DNA of 64,000 nt, taken from Nereocystis luetkeana (lineage: Eukaryota > Sar > Phaeophyceae > Laminariales > Laminariaceae). Where the stretch lies: assembly GCA_031213475.1 (NCBI GenBank), contig JARUPZ010000010.1, forward strand, positions 4,249,798 through 4,313,797, given 5' to 3'. The notes beneath the pieces are model-generated. The model saw only the letters and a list, made by a program, of their open reading frames with translations, searched no databases and was not told the DNA's origin. Within the stretch, counting starts at the first letter, position 1; each line of letters begins with the position of its first letter. The position numbers and the translations under genes are program-made. Positions 35,101 through 47,649 of this stretch are shown here, one piece after another.

Positions 35101-38100
35101 ACACATTTTTTTTTTTTTTTGTTTCGCAGATGTTTGGGAACTGTCCACCTGCAACTGAGCTGCGAAATAGTGCTATATCCCAGACACATATGTATATCAT
35201 GCTTGCTGTAAAGGAAGATGTTCTCTGCTACTGTTGCAACCCTTCGGTATACATAGGAAGCCAGGAACGCCGACCATACATAGCCAATGGGGACCGCGCG
35301 CGTAGTCAAGGCCGTCTACGATCCGCAGTGCAATCAGACTTATTTCATCGACTCACATAAAAAGCAAAACACGTGGATGAAGAAGACAGAAAAAAACATG
35401 GGAGTACGGTATCACCTTCCGATATCGGTCCCTCGAGGCATGGGATGTCAGTGCTGTCATACCCTCCTCGACTGATGTATGAAATCTGTCGAAAATCGAA
35501 AGCACATACATGCAGAGGGGGCACGGTTTGTTCGGGTGCTGCATGTGATGGGGGTTATATACTACTGTAGCGGTCATCTACTATTTCGCGGATCTATATA
35601 CCCTCACCCACGTGACGTGCAATACGTAAGAGCCGAGAGATGAAAGGAAACACGTATCTTTGAGTGAATCGAATGCAAAGAAAGCTCGAAAAAGACGACA
35701 CTTGTACGGTATGTTGGGTTTTCGAGGTCGTCCATCGGTACGCCGGCACTCTTCGGGCGTACGCACCATGCACACCAGGGATCGAAGCTCATGGAAACTG
35801 CGGACGATACCCGCAGACATACGTACGAGTAGTCGCCGGCGTCGCTGGTTGCAAATGAGGTACATACTGCGCGTACTCATAGCGCTCATGTTGTAGTAGA
35901 ATACGTGCCGTTATGACTACAACACAGCAGTACCGCGTGCCGGGTATGTATCATCTTTGAGGTTATGGCACTTTCTGGCCGGACATGACGGTGGTTGAAA
36001 TGAGCAACAACAACAACGAAAGGGGTGCTTACCACGACAGGCGCCATGACCATCCCGAAGAACTGTAGAGCGCCGTGGCCTACGGCGCGGTTGACCTCGT
36101 ACATCACTGCGTTGTTAACAGCGAGGCTGCCCAGGTGGGAGACCATGGTAGACGTCGCCGCCAGAAAGAAGATAGAGAACAGCATGATGATGATGCCAGC
36201 TTGCCACCCGCGAAAAGAAAAGCTATAATTTGTAGATGTCTCAACGCTCAAGAATGCTGTCCGTGGATTTGACCTGGAAAGTGGCCGCCTCAAAGACGGA
36301 CCACCCTAGGTACAGGGGAGTCCGTGGTTCTGGGGTGGCCGGGTTATCCTCCTTGCTTTCTCGGTCGCACCGAGCAGACTCGATATCTTATGATTTTCTG
36401 TCGGTGGGTGTGTCTGGCAGTTTCAAAAAAACGGAAAACAAAAAAATCACCTGTGTTGCATTGCGCACAAAAAAGTCCCGACAGCAAAGGCTGGAAGTAT
36501 GTCTGCCGCCGTTTTTATACGAGGATTTTTCGTTTGTCTCCTCTAGCGCCGAACGTCTCCATCGAGCCAAACTTTGGCAGGGCCGATATGAGCTCCTTGG
36601 TGCACACCCGTTAGCGCGCCAAAGCGACAGTACTTTTAGTGTCCTCCTTCGGGGCGGACCTCGACGCTGAAGTTTGAAAATGTGGTTCCAGGTGCTTGAA
36701 TTTCCAGCGTCTTGTACTGCTGTAGCCAACTAGTTTTTCGTCTGGAAGCTAACGAGACGTAGAAACGTACTGGTCGCTTCTGGGTTCTCCTTCTGATCGC
36801 TTTAATAAAGAAAAATAATACTCGGCTACAGTACAAGAAACTGGAAATTCAAGCGCCTGGAACCACATTTATTTTCACACAGCAATGACGAGGTCCGCCC
36901 CGAAGGAGGACACGAAGAGTGCTGTTGCTTTGGTAAACTCACTCACAGGAGTGCACCAAGGAGCTCATATCTGCTGCTGGCCAATTTTTGGCTCGATGGA
37001 AACGTTCGGATCTAGAGGAGACAACCGAAACGTCCTCGTGAAAAAAGGGCGGCAGACGTGCTTCCAGTGTCTTTGTTGTCGGGGCTTTTTTTGTGTTTTG
37101 TGGGCAGTGCAACACAGGTGAATAGTTCGAAAAAGTCGCAAGAAACATGAGTTTTTGCATCCCCGGGTTGGCCTATAGCCTGACCAATGAATATGAAACC
37201 CGTGCCGGAACTGTACGTAGGGAAACAATGGGAATGACTACTAGTCATCCCCATTATAATTCGTAGTCATTCCCATTGATAATGTAGACTAAAACTGTTA
37301 CGTAACAAACGCTACCCGAGTTTGAAGCTTAAACACTCGATTTCTACCACATTCTCCCCCACTAAACCGGACTTATATCTTCTTACGAGTACGTCAGGAC
37401 CCCCGGTGAGACTCTGGCTCTACGTTTTACCCCCTACTTTTCGGTACCGGACTCAGTACGCAATGACCGCAACGCATTGCTCTCATCGCTCCCTCCTGGG
37501 TGTTTCTGAAGTGGGTGAGTTTTACAGGAACATGAGATATTCACCCCCCTTTTTTTTCTTTTTTTTTCGGGAGATGAAGGCGAGAATCGAACCACGGAAC
37601 TCGCCCTGCCTGTGACGCCATTACAGGGAAAGGCACGTAGACTAAGAATGTTACGTATCAAACGCTACCCGAGGTCAAAGCTTATAAGCTAGATTTCCAC
37701 CACCGAACCGAAGGGAAAAGTCAATGGGAATCAATATCAATGGGAATGACTCTTCATATTATCAAGCAGAGTCATTCCCATTGTTTTGATTTTTCTTGTG
37801 AGAGCTCTTCTTGGTGATGCTTCGTACCAAGCAGCGTGGCCTACACTATTATAGTGGCCCAGAAGTCTTCAGGCGAGGAAGCGTGATTCCGCAATACACT
37901 TGACGTATCTACCTTCTGCTGGGAAGGGCGCGTCCTCCGCCGATGCAGTGTTTGTGGTCGGTGCACCTGCTATTCATGGTTGCTTTTGCGTAGAGCTGCG
38001 CATCTCATTTCGTCCAGCAGAATATGATGCCAAAATGCACAAGTCGGTACATTCGATCTGTGCCAGTGTGCCAGCGCCAGCGAGGAGTACCGCTGCATGA

Positions 38101-38176
38101 CCCATGGTGATCCTGGCTGCGATCATGGGGGTTGTTGTCCCGCAAACAACCCAGACGCGTCCGGGGATGTACCCTC
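27342..38176 (-). CDS. Unrecognised multi-exon membrane protein gene
   Basis: I do not recognise this protein. Exons with good borders, 5' to 3': 33.64-33,449 (a membrane segment near VDNIVCSILIAFIV, ending FRMFSEI), 33,338-33,278 (acidic, FGAFDEIGDWEP), 32,712-32,592 (ELDFDVAVSAYGPPSTT), 31,571-31,493 (LFEYYMGGSAPDGSQTCQ), 31,340-31,303, 30,936-30,861 (Cys-rich, SSCIFSGVCCLSGVC), 30,664-30,471 (AGAVTIWVPPVKW), 29,520-29,391, 28,694-28,179 (172 codons, repeated membrane segments such as LHLMLACILVASSPILSALL, ending in poly-Gln) and 27,584-27,342 (Pro/Ala/Thr-rich, basic tail RLRRESGIRSH, TAG). All these junctions agree in phase. Probable earlier exons are 38,176 to about 38,060, 36,199-36,033 (membrane) and 34,375-34,209; their links are unproven. 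If the reading GAG-GAG-TGA at 32,588 is a stop rather than a GTGAGT donor, this is two genes. Channel, transporter and receptor all remain possible. Confidence 0.55.
35283..35396 (+). other. Possible exon resembling part of a WW domain
   Basis: After ACATAG the + strand reads MGTARVVKAVYDPQCNQTYF then DSHKKQNTWMKK, like the second half of a WW domain (aromatic pair, then T-W), before a GTACGG donor. The first conserved Trp and the final Pro are missing, and it lies inside an intron of the - strand gene. No partner exon was found. Confidence 0.2.
36421..37138. repeat. Large inverted repeat, about 315-bp arms
   Basis: 36,421-36,735 is the diverged reverse complement of 36,824-37,138 (for example CCTGTGTTGCATTG against CAGTGCAACACAGG, and GGAGCTCATATC on both arms in opposite sense). 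A spacer of about 90 bp separates them. A partial third copy sits at 46,628-46,850, where duplication copy 2 ends. It lies in an intron of the - strand gene. Confidence 0.75.
37285..37705. repeat. Short direct repeats enclosing a SINE-like unit
   Basis: GTTACGTAACAAACGCTACCCGAG at 37,299 recurs at 37,651 with changes. Between them the - strand carries a Pol III B-box-like GGTTCGATTC (37,584-37,597), an upstream AATGGCGTCACAGGC and a downstream A-rich tail (37,547-37,569). GGGAATGACT / AGTCATTCCC inverted blocks flank both sides. Confidence 0.45.
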
Positions 38177-38245
38177 CTACAGGGCGAGAGAGGGAGAGCA
38201 TACCATTTCCCCAGGTTTGTGCAGTAGAGTACCTCTACATACTAC

Positions 38246-38772
<527 letters not shown>

Positions 38773-39177
38773 TTAAAACTGTATGCTTATGTTGGGTACG
38801 ATTGACACGTGAACGATTCGTTGGCCCACATCCTTCTGAAGAAATTAATACTATTAATGAGGACTTTGAAGCCCAAGGGGCGAAGCTCCAGTGGCATCAA
38901 AGCAGTCTCTTCCTAACGAATTGGGTCACACGTACGTACAGGAGTCGCTCCCTCGGTCACTCGGTTGATCGCACCGTCGCTCGACCTCGTCGCTCCGTAG
39001 TTTGTTGACGGTGCCCGCCCCATCGCTCGCTCGGCCGCTTGGTCGATCGCGCCGTGGCTCGATCTCGTCGCTCCGTAATTAGAGTTGGGCGGCCGTGGCC
39101 CGCCGTCGTCGCTTGCCGTCGATCGGTCAGTAGCGCCGTCGGTCGCCCGCCGCCGCTCATGTTAAACCTACTGAAGC

Positions 39178-39860
39178 TCGGCCGGTAGTCTAGTGGTTAG
39201 CTACAAATAATACTGTAATAGCATTGCTTGATGTGCTATAGCATCGGGCTATAGAAGTGGTTCTGAGATAGCCCGCAGTGTCAGAGCCCTGAATATCCTA
39301 GGAGTATTCCTGGGGCTCGGAAGTTCCTTTTGGTAAACAAGAATCAAAGCCCTAAATACCGTAAGGGTATTCTTGGGGCTCTGAAGTTTCTGTCCGTAGA
39401 TATGACAGCCAGTAGTATGGCTTTCGTAGGGACACAAGGAATATTCCTAGGACAGGCCTCCCTTAACGACAGGATAACCCGTAGAATTGGGTTAGTAGAC
39501 GACAGAAGTATCCTAGGTTTTGGCTACTTCTGTGGTTAGGAGTCGTTACGAGAAGAGTAGACCAGCGTCCGAGGACAATTCCTCGGGTAAGCGCGTGTAC
39601 CCTTCTAGCGGGTCAATGGAAGAGAGCAGAGTGGGCTTGATGCCTTGACCAAGCCCTTATCGACTTACTCTCAAACTGCCCCCTATTCTCTCATCATAGA
39701 CGGGAATAAGACGACGACAACAAAAAAGAAGTCTCCCGAACAAGAGAAGCTGCCTTCCGAGCCAGTTCCTGCAGTCAATTCCCTTGCCACGATACTCTGG
39801 TTTTACTACAATTATTGGTACCCGAGCTCGAATCCCACCGTGAGCGAAGTTTTGGCTTGA
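39178..39860. other. Hairpin-rich stretch flanked by tRNA-like A- and B-box motifs
   Basis: It opens with GGTAGTCTAGTGGTTAGC (A-box-like) and closes with GCTCGAATCCCACCGTGAGC (B-box-like). Between them is a run of stem-loops: GAGCCCTGAATATCC/GGAGTATTCCTGGGGCTC and the parallel AAGCCCTAAATACC/GGGTATTCTTGGGGCTC, then CGTCCGAGGA/TCCTCGGG and GGGCTTG/CAAGCCC. No coding signal was seen. Confidence 0.4.
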
Positions 39861-40834
39861 CTTGCAATAATAAAAAGGAATCAGTTGCTTAGAGCGTCGT
39901 TGTAACGTGGGTAGGCACAAAATTAGACGCGAGTCGATGAGGGAAGAAATAGCCTTCTCGCGATGAAAATTCAAGTCACAAACCGTTGTGGGGGGGGTGG
40001 ATTTATCAAGAGCCTCCTATATGTGACCCCGGATCTGAGCTACTACTCGGAGAGAGGACAGGGGGGCGAAGATAATAAATGGAACCGGGGAAAAAATAAG
40101 AAGAAGATAAGAAGAAGCTACCAGTATGTGGTAGTGTCACCACTCGTATCTACGTAGAAATAGCAGGGGGCGTCCCTTGAGTGCGTGGTTTCGCTGCTCG
40201 TTCGTACAGGATTTGCGACTGAATGTTGTACTGACGGTACCTGGTAAAACCACCAGCAGTAACAAAAAAGCAGAAAGGCTGAGATCTACAGGGAAATATC
40301 AATCGGGAGCAGTTGAAATGGAGTTAGTGCAGTAAAAAGGACGCATCCTTTCCCAGGCAATAAGCCCAGCATGAACCAGCGTCACGTTCGTGTTATGATC
40401 AAGGTCGGTGCATTTTGTATCCCTGGAGAGGTCTGTCTATTAAGCCGGTACTCGTTGGTACTCAGGTGTGTTGTTTGCTTGGATATAGAAGAAGAGCAGA
40501 TTTTCTCCTTTCGTGCTCGAGGTGAATGAGAGCCAAGCATGTGCCTCGCCGTGAAAACCCCTGGTTTTTCAACTAAGATCCGCCTCCCGAGTACTACAAT
40601 ACGATCCCCAGTGCCTGAACCCAGGTAATTACCGGGCTTTCAGCCTCATCCAAAGCAGTACCACAACATTTGTCGTTAATATAGGTGTCAGGGCCTGCAC
40701 AATTAGTATACATAGGTTTGTGTGTATAGTCGACCTACAATGGTTGGTGTGACACGAGTCGACGAGGGAGGAAAGGGCCTAAGCATTCTCGTGACAAAAA
40801 GGCAAGGCACAAGCCGTAGTGTGAAGGAAGGGGA

Positions 40835-41085
40835 TGTACTCGATATATAGGAGACATGCACTCGATCTCATGCATGGCCGTAGTCGTATGACCATAGACC
40901 CTCGGATCCCTACAATGCCGGGGCGGAGCATGTCGGGTTTTCACAGACCAGGCTTACAGGGCTTGCACCAAGCGAGAAGCGCCGTGGGGCGCCTGGCGAG
41001 TCGCATGAAGGGCGAGCTGCCCCCTACTAAGAACCGCTTGTGAGGCGGACTTGCATATGGACGACAGCTTCAATGAGTTGGGGGG
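40835..41085 (+). repeat. Family D dispersed repeat, near full length
   Basis: Runs from CTCATGCATGGCCGTAGTCG through GGGGCGGAGCATGTCGGGTT, GAGTCGCATGAAGGGCGAGC and ACTAAGAACCGCTTGTGAGG to CAGCTTCAATGAGTTG, followed by poly-G. It is absent from duplication copy 1. Confidence 0.8.
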
Positions 41086-41997
41086 GCGGGGGGGGGGGGG
41101 CAAGAGCCTGCCGTGTGACCCCGGATCTGAGTTACTCGTACGACTATCAATAAGAGAGAGAGAGAAAAGAAGGGCGAATATTATAAATGGGACCAAATTA
41201 TATGGAATCAAATAAAGTGTTTCGTGCCCTGCTGCACATACCGCGCAGGATATATATGTTGTGAAATTTACCACTTCCTCATGTTTTTGCCCTCGCAGGT
41301 GTGTCCCACCTACCTTTCTTTCATAAACGAAGAACAACAAAAAACAAGTCGACACCCTTTCGACGTTTTCGGGTAGCTTATCGCGTTTTCGCGTATGTTG
41401 CACCAGGTATAGGTGCATGATACGAAAGTCACTTCGGATTATATACTGGCACTGTATGTAGTTTTACATACATATTTTCCCGCTGTGGTGCTCGCCTTCC
41501 GTATCTCCCCTATCACGAGCACTACCGGTATCAGGGTCTCTGCCGCCTGCACCCTCTCGGCTGCGAAGGGTGCCCGGTTGGGGAGAGGGGCGTGCAAGCG
41601 GCATGTACCCTCGCGCACTTCTTCCTTCCCCTTCCATATCCCTCCCTCGCTTAGATCCTCCACCCATCCCTCCTCCCTTACGCCCCCCCCTCCCGCCCTT
41701 CCTTATGGCCTCCCTCCCTTCCACCCTACTTCCCTTATGGCCTCCCTGCTCAAAACTAAGAGGGTCCTCACCGGGAAACACCTCGCAAGGGGAGAGGGAT
41801 ATTTTGAAATAGTTCCCTGCTACGTCGAACTACGAAGGTGGTCATATTCGCACCCTGCCAGGACCTCTCTGCCTTCCCCCGTCTTTCGGCTGGGTGGAGT
41901 GATCACAGCGAAAGAAAATCTAGGTCCAAAACAAAACAACAAGGCGATCCCCCTATGACCGGGTTGCCTAGGTACAAACCAACGCCGTGGTGACCGT

Positions 41998-44900
41998 CTA
42001 ACACCGCATAGCAGAAGTGTGTGAACGGACACCACTTTCCCGGCGTAACTTAGCCTTATGGTGAGCATTTCTCTCTTCCACCGTCGGAACGGCAGCGACC
42101 GCCTCATGTGTGGGTGCTGACACATATTGGATTGGCGTTGATGATGGTGCTGTCGAGGCCTCAGTCTGTGCTGGTGGGGATGGTACTGGCAGAGCTGGCG
42201 AAACCGCCTGTACAGGGGATGGGGTCGAAGAAGTGTTTACCTGTATACCCACGCATGGGATAATGACAGAAGTCAATGAGCACGACGGGGGACAAAAAAG
42301 GGTCTGGGTTGCAGCCATGTGGCCAGAAAAGCGCCATTTCTTCCAAGAGGAGGTCCTTGTGTGTTACCAAACGCCGAAACCTATTTCGGAGGGGCAAACT
42401 AGATTGAGGAAGAGGAATGTGTAATATTTTGCCAAATTGCAGGCGACACGATGCTCTGTGGAGCCAAGCATGCTATTATATACAAATAGTATGGTAGGGA
42501 GGGTATGATACAGAGTACCTGCTCAAATACAACAAGGTCCTCCCGTATAAGACGTGGAGCTCTACTGCATACCTCACACAAAAACAAACAATGAAAAGCC
42601 TATTTATTGCAGTACGGCACAATAAATATATTGTAGCTGGAACATCGTTGCACCCACCGAGAGAGAAAACTATCAGAGCTCTCTCCCCTTGCCCCGATCG
42701 GTGAACGAAATGCCTCAATACGCAACAGCGGCCGTCCCAGTGCTGCAAACGATAACGCGTTCATTTCATTGTTTGCGCTTGAAATTAAGGCAGCGACGAA
42801 AATGGAGCCGCTCGAGATTATAAAAGTGTAACGTACCTGCTGCTGCTGCTCCGTTCCCTCTTGCCCGGGGTTATAGGTCGCCAGGATCCAGATCGATAGA
42901 CCTGCGGCCTGCAGGAACAGGACAGCAGCTACGGCGTCCGATTCCAGCACGGCCAACCCGACCTTCCCCGCCAGCTTAAACAGGAACACCACCGCCAGCC
43001 ACATGCTCACCACCGAGATCTTCGCCAGCAATAGTCCCCGGACCCATGTGTCCGACAGGAATAGCACAGCCAACCACGTCTTGGACGCTGACAGCTTCCC
43101 CACGAAGAGCATAGCGCGACATGTGTCTATCGTCAAGAGGGCACTCAGGATCGGCGACGATGCTACCAGAATACAAGCGAGCATCAAGTGGAGTGCCCTC
43201 ACGAGTTTGCCGGATATCCACGCCCACGCTACGAGTGTCAGCACTTTCGCTGCGATAGGGGCCCACGGTACCAGAGCTTCAGACAGGGAGGCAGAGTCTA
43301 GCTCGAACCAGGGGGGACGAGTTTCGAGGACCGCTTCGTGCGATGGATCCACCTTTGCGCCGGACGATATGGGGATGGACGAAAGGGAGGGGGAGAGCGA
43401 GAGAAGGAGAGTCAGAGAGAGATACAGAGAGAGAATCGTCGACAAAAGCAAACAGCCACCCTACGTGTATACATAACAATTTTCGAGGGTTCATTAACCA
43501 TGTCAAGCAACGATGAGCTTCCTGACGGCGTGAGCGGGGAAGGCGATGCAGGACGCGAGGACAAGCCATTGAGTCCAAGTCGACACAACAATGGCTTGCC
43601 GACGCACTGTAGTGTAGCGCACCGGCAGTGTTCGGTTGGGCTCCTCCTGGGCACCCAGGCTCCAGCTTGGGTTCCCTCCGGCCATGGTCGCTACAAGAGG
43701 TCACTCGCGACAAGCCACACCCGGTACGGTAGGGATTGTGGGACGACACCAACGTGACACTCACGGCTACGCTATGTTCACGCCAGCCGTGCAGACTGTA
43801 CTGTAAGAAGTTGTTCCAGTCGGAGCTGAGATAAGCCGAGAGGAGTAAAACATAGGAGGGGAAAACATCAAGAGCAGTGTGTCCTTGAAGTCAACTAGGC
43901 ATCACCTGTTTCGATACGGGTAGAGAAAGTCGGACGGTGTGTACTCTCTGTCAACAATATGTGCGTGGATAATGTGGTGGTGTTGTATCGGGGTTATGTT
44001 ATCGCCTAAGGTTTCGAGAGCCATACAACGCATAAATACCAGGGTTAACAAGAATTCCTCACCGACGTGTCAACGATGGTTGGCATTGATTCTTCGGCGG
44101 AAGCTTCGGTGGTCTCTTGCATGTAGGGGAGATAGAGCGCCCTGACAGTCCGGCGAGCATGGCGCGACGCCAAAATCGCGCCATGCATGAGCCTGCGGTA
44201 AGATTACATTGGGAAACGCATCAATGCGTGACGGGTCACGTATCAGATGTTTCTGTACCATTCCCGTAGTACCTTTCTTCATGGTGGGAGAGGCTTGCTG
44301 CTGCCTACAGTTCCTCTGACTCTTATGCGATGCTGAAACGCCAGAGTCAAGTATACATTCTGCGGAACTCAATCGGTACACATACCCCGCAAAAATACGA
44401 GTGTCAGATAGTGTCAGGTGCTAACAAAGCTTTTGCGTACGTACTGGACTATCTGCCCGAGGAAATGACAAATATATGAAGCACGTACAGGGATTCAGCT
44501 GGCGCATTTTTCCTGAGGGAAAACGCCGCTGCCGGGGTGGGTGGGTGGGCAGGTGTGGCGTTGTGATGTGTCAGGGAGCACGGCGGCTTCATCGGCAGCC
44601 CATTAAGAATTGGTACCATCCGGAGAAGACTACGAGGACCGGTGGCCTCGTTGCATCGTATCGATAGTGCCATCAATGAGGCTGTAACATACAGAAGGTA
44701 AACTCAACGCGGTCGTCGTCTCTGCTAACAAGGCTACCAGTAGTATTCGTTTTGTACCTACTAATACCCCTCGTTAGGGGGTGATATACGCGGGCTATCA
44801 GCTCTCTGACAAAACGTGCCGAGGGTGTCCCTGACAACTAACGAATAGGCTTTGTGGGGGTCTCTCTGGCACAAGTCTCGCAGCACCTTCCAACCTTAAC

Positions 44901-46148
44901 CACGAACAAGCGCGTGTGCGGGGTCTCGCATGCGTTTTCTCAACATCGTTTGTACTTTCAACAAGCTCACACCCGGTAGGGTTTGCCCAACGAAGGACTG
45001 GTCGACCGCCTACAGAACGCAAACAGGCTTTTCGCTACACTTGTCACCTTTCCCCTTCGTAGTTGCGGTCAAGCACGCGGGGAAGCCTGTAGCAGCACCG
45101 TTTAGGTGCCACATTCCTTCCGTAAGCCTTCACCGAGGAAGTCCAAACAACCACGGCTCCAGGCTCAGCGGGAGGAACAGCTTCGTCCAAAGTAGACCGC
45201 TTGACAGGAGGAACCCATATTGTCACGGCTCCAGCATCGGCCTGAGGACGAGGTCGTGGAGTATACACCAGAGGGGGAAAACAGGCACGATTGTAAGGGC
45301 GGTCTGAAGCATTTCTCGATTCGATGATTGTTTTGCCACGATTGCCTACCAGATGTTACTGTTCGGTGGCGGCTGCTGATGCGCGGAAGGCGCCCACTTC
45401 GCACGTCGGAAGTCGTGCATTCCGCGGCCTTTGCTACCATGGGAACATGCGGTATACAGACGCCGCTCAGGCAACAGACACCGCTGAAAATACAGGAAGA
45501 TGGGACGCTTTTTCTGGGTGCAAAAGGACGAGGGGGAAAGCAAGGACACCCCTTTTCCGTCCGACGTTTGAGTATAAGCTACTCACAAATGATACCTGGT
45601 ACCAGGCATCATAGGTCGGTTTGAAAGCAGTGGAGTGATAGAACCTTGTGTTGCGAAGCGATTGAAGGCTTGGCATCACGAACCATCACCCGGCACTGAA
45701 GGCCAGCATAGCTCCTCATTGGGAGCTACTTTCAGTCGTTACTGCCTGTAGCTGTGGACTTTAGCGCGGATCGTTCACTATCGTGCGCAGCGATACACCA
45801 GGCGATGCATCGCCAACCAAGGCAATAACTCCAGAGAATTTCAGAACTTACTTGGCAGGGTGGCGTCGGGCCATCTTACCGTACAGTCGACCGTCGCATC
45901 TCATCATGCGGTGGCCGCTAACCAAAGCAGTGATAGACAGTTACTCTTGTCTCGGGCGGGGAGCAATCGTCCATCGCTCAAGCAAAGTTAGTAACCCTGC
46001 CCCCGTATTTTGTGCTTTGAAGCTCAAGGTGTGTGTATGGATTGGATATCCCCACTCCGCCACGCTCACCTGACAGGTTTGGCTGCCATCAGGTGCGGAG
46101 CCACCCATGTAGTACTCGAACAACGATGTTGTCTTGACGACGCTATCT
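41998..46148 (-). CDS. 3' half duplicate of the membrane protein gene (7 exons, no 5' exons)
   Basis: Exons 46,148-46,070, 45,917-45,880, 45,513-45,438, 45,241-45,048, 44,192-44,063, 43,352-42,837 and 42,240-41,998 have exactly the lengths of the copy-1 exons (79, 38, 76, 194, 130, 516, 243 nt) and keep GT/AG borders and open frames. By eye, many of the exon differences change amino acids (for example SVVST to SVVSM and IRSHI to VRSHT), so constraint is not obvious. The exon that would precede it (copy-1 32,712-32,592) lies outside the duplicated block, and I found no replacement upstream. It may be a truncated, untranscribed duplicate, or it may have acquired a different 5' end. Confidence 0.55.
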
Positions 46149-46859
46149 CTGGGCCGAGAAGGAAGGCGTTTTCAGGAAGGGAGTTCGGGAAGTGAAGGTG
46201 AGCGGCGACGCCTCTTCTCCGCTACTGTAGAAAGACCATACTATCAACACTGTAAAATGAGGGGTATACGAAAACCAAGTAAAATGCAAATATGAAAGAA
46301 ATCGCTTTTCGTAATTTTGTCCGGAAACCCACCGCACTGGTTTGTTTCCCATTCTGACCTTCTTAGGAGTGTAGAGCTGTTTCGTCTTATTTTCTCGCAC
46401 CCCATGTAGAAACACCATACGTACCATACTGCAGTACTACTGCAGAAATATGATGCTACTGTAGAGCAGCTATCACTGTCTGTATGTTGGCACATCATGT
46501 TCTCGAGCCTTCTGCCACTACAGTAGTACCGATAGGAGTTTCCATGACTCTCATTCTCTCATTCCACACTGCGAGTTTACGATTACTAGGGTTGCGCTTC
46601 TAAGCCGTTTACAGCAGTAGGCTGCCAAATTTTGCTCTAACTCAGAATTTTTCCATTTATCCGTAGTTTGCCAAGGCAGATAAAACCTCTTTGGTGCACT
46701 CCCGTGAGGGTACCAAAGCGACGGCAGTTTCCGTGCCCTCCTTCGATGCGGACCTCGTCGCTGATATCTGAAAATATGTGTCCAGGCGCCTGAATCTGCT
46801 GTTTTTTGTACTGTAGGTAGTAGCCAAGCATTTACTGTTGTTTCCTGCCGTAGAACGGG

Positions 46860-47640
46860 CGGGAGGAACGCAGGAGGAGATCCTCTGGTGTGAACACGAT
46901 ACGAGTTAGTGTACAATATGAAGTAGATAGGAATTATTTCGCGTGATTGCTACATTACGTGTATGCGCTGGTAGGAGTTGCAACAAGTAGCATGGCGCCA
47001 AAAGAAGAGAGCATTGCGCCCTCGTACCCAGGGCCCCAAACGAACACCGCGCACACCCCCCACCTTGTCTGACTGGCAAAACAAAAAAACGAACTGGAAG
47101 TGTGGTGATTGGGAAATACTTATTTTTGTGTACCCTTGAGCGTACGACGAACGAAAATGGACGTATCCTTTTCTTTGTTTAGAGGGCCAGGCAGGGGGAG
47201 GGGGAGGGGGGAGGGGGACACCAAAACCCGTGCAAACAAACAATGAGTAAGTATGGATTTCTTTAATTCGTGTAGAAATCCTAAGCCAACGGTTTGGTTT
47301 TTAGTTCTGTGGATGAGTGTGGCTTGCTTCTGCAGTAGCTTTCTCTTTCTGTTGTGTACCCTCCTCGTGTATCCTCGAGCACAGAGTTGTGGCGTTTCGC
47401 CTTCCTTCGCGCGGTTGTGTTATTCGCCCCCCGGGGCTGTTCCTAGCCGCCTTTCATGGACGTGGCGTCTCAGTTTGATAGGATGTCTGCGCTTGATAGA
47501 GAGAAGTAGAACTCGAGAGTTCAGATTTCCCCACCCCTGTGCTCTGGCATCTGCTGCCCTTCCCCAGTGCGTAACACCCTTGTACCACGTGGCCGCCTTT
47601 ATTTTACCAGCCCACCCCGTTCTGCTGAGTTGAGCTCAAC
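46860..47640. other. Stretch without supported gene
   Basis: Contains a G-rich tract near 47,190 and a 126-codon + ORF (47,253-47,633) with a hydrophobic N-terminal part. It has no recognisable family and no splice support. Confidence 0.4.
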
Positions 47641-47649
47641 CAGACACAG

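Larger units (their letters stand above)
40738..46628. repeat. Tandem segmental duplication, copy 2
   Basis: Matches 26,125-32,148 in the same orientation. It holds an extra family D repeat (about 40,835-41,085), and lacks both the MITE and a roughly 95-bp intron segment found in copy 1 at 29,743-29,838. Similarity stops at 46,628, where a fragment of the 36.4-37.1 kb inverted repeat begins. Confidence 0.9.

Noticed and set aside
39178..39205. tRNA gene starting GCCGGTAGTCTAGTGGTTAG
   Set aside because: Only the A-box part is present. No anticodon arm or adjacent T-arm follows to complete a cloverleaf.
47253..47633. 126-codon hydrophobic ORF as a gene
   Set aside because: No family resemblance, duplicate or splice signal supports it, and its composition matches the surrounding non-coding sequence.
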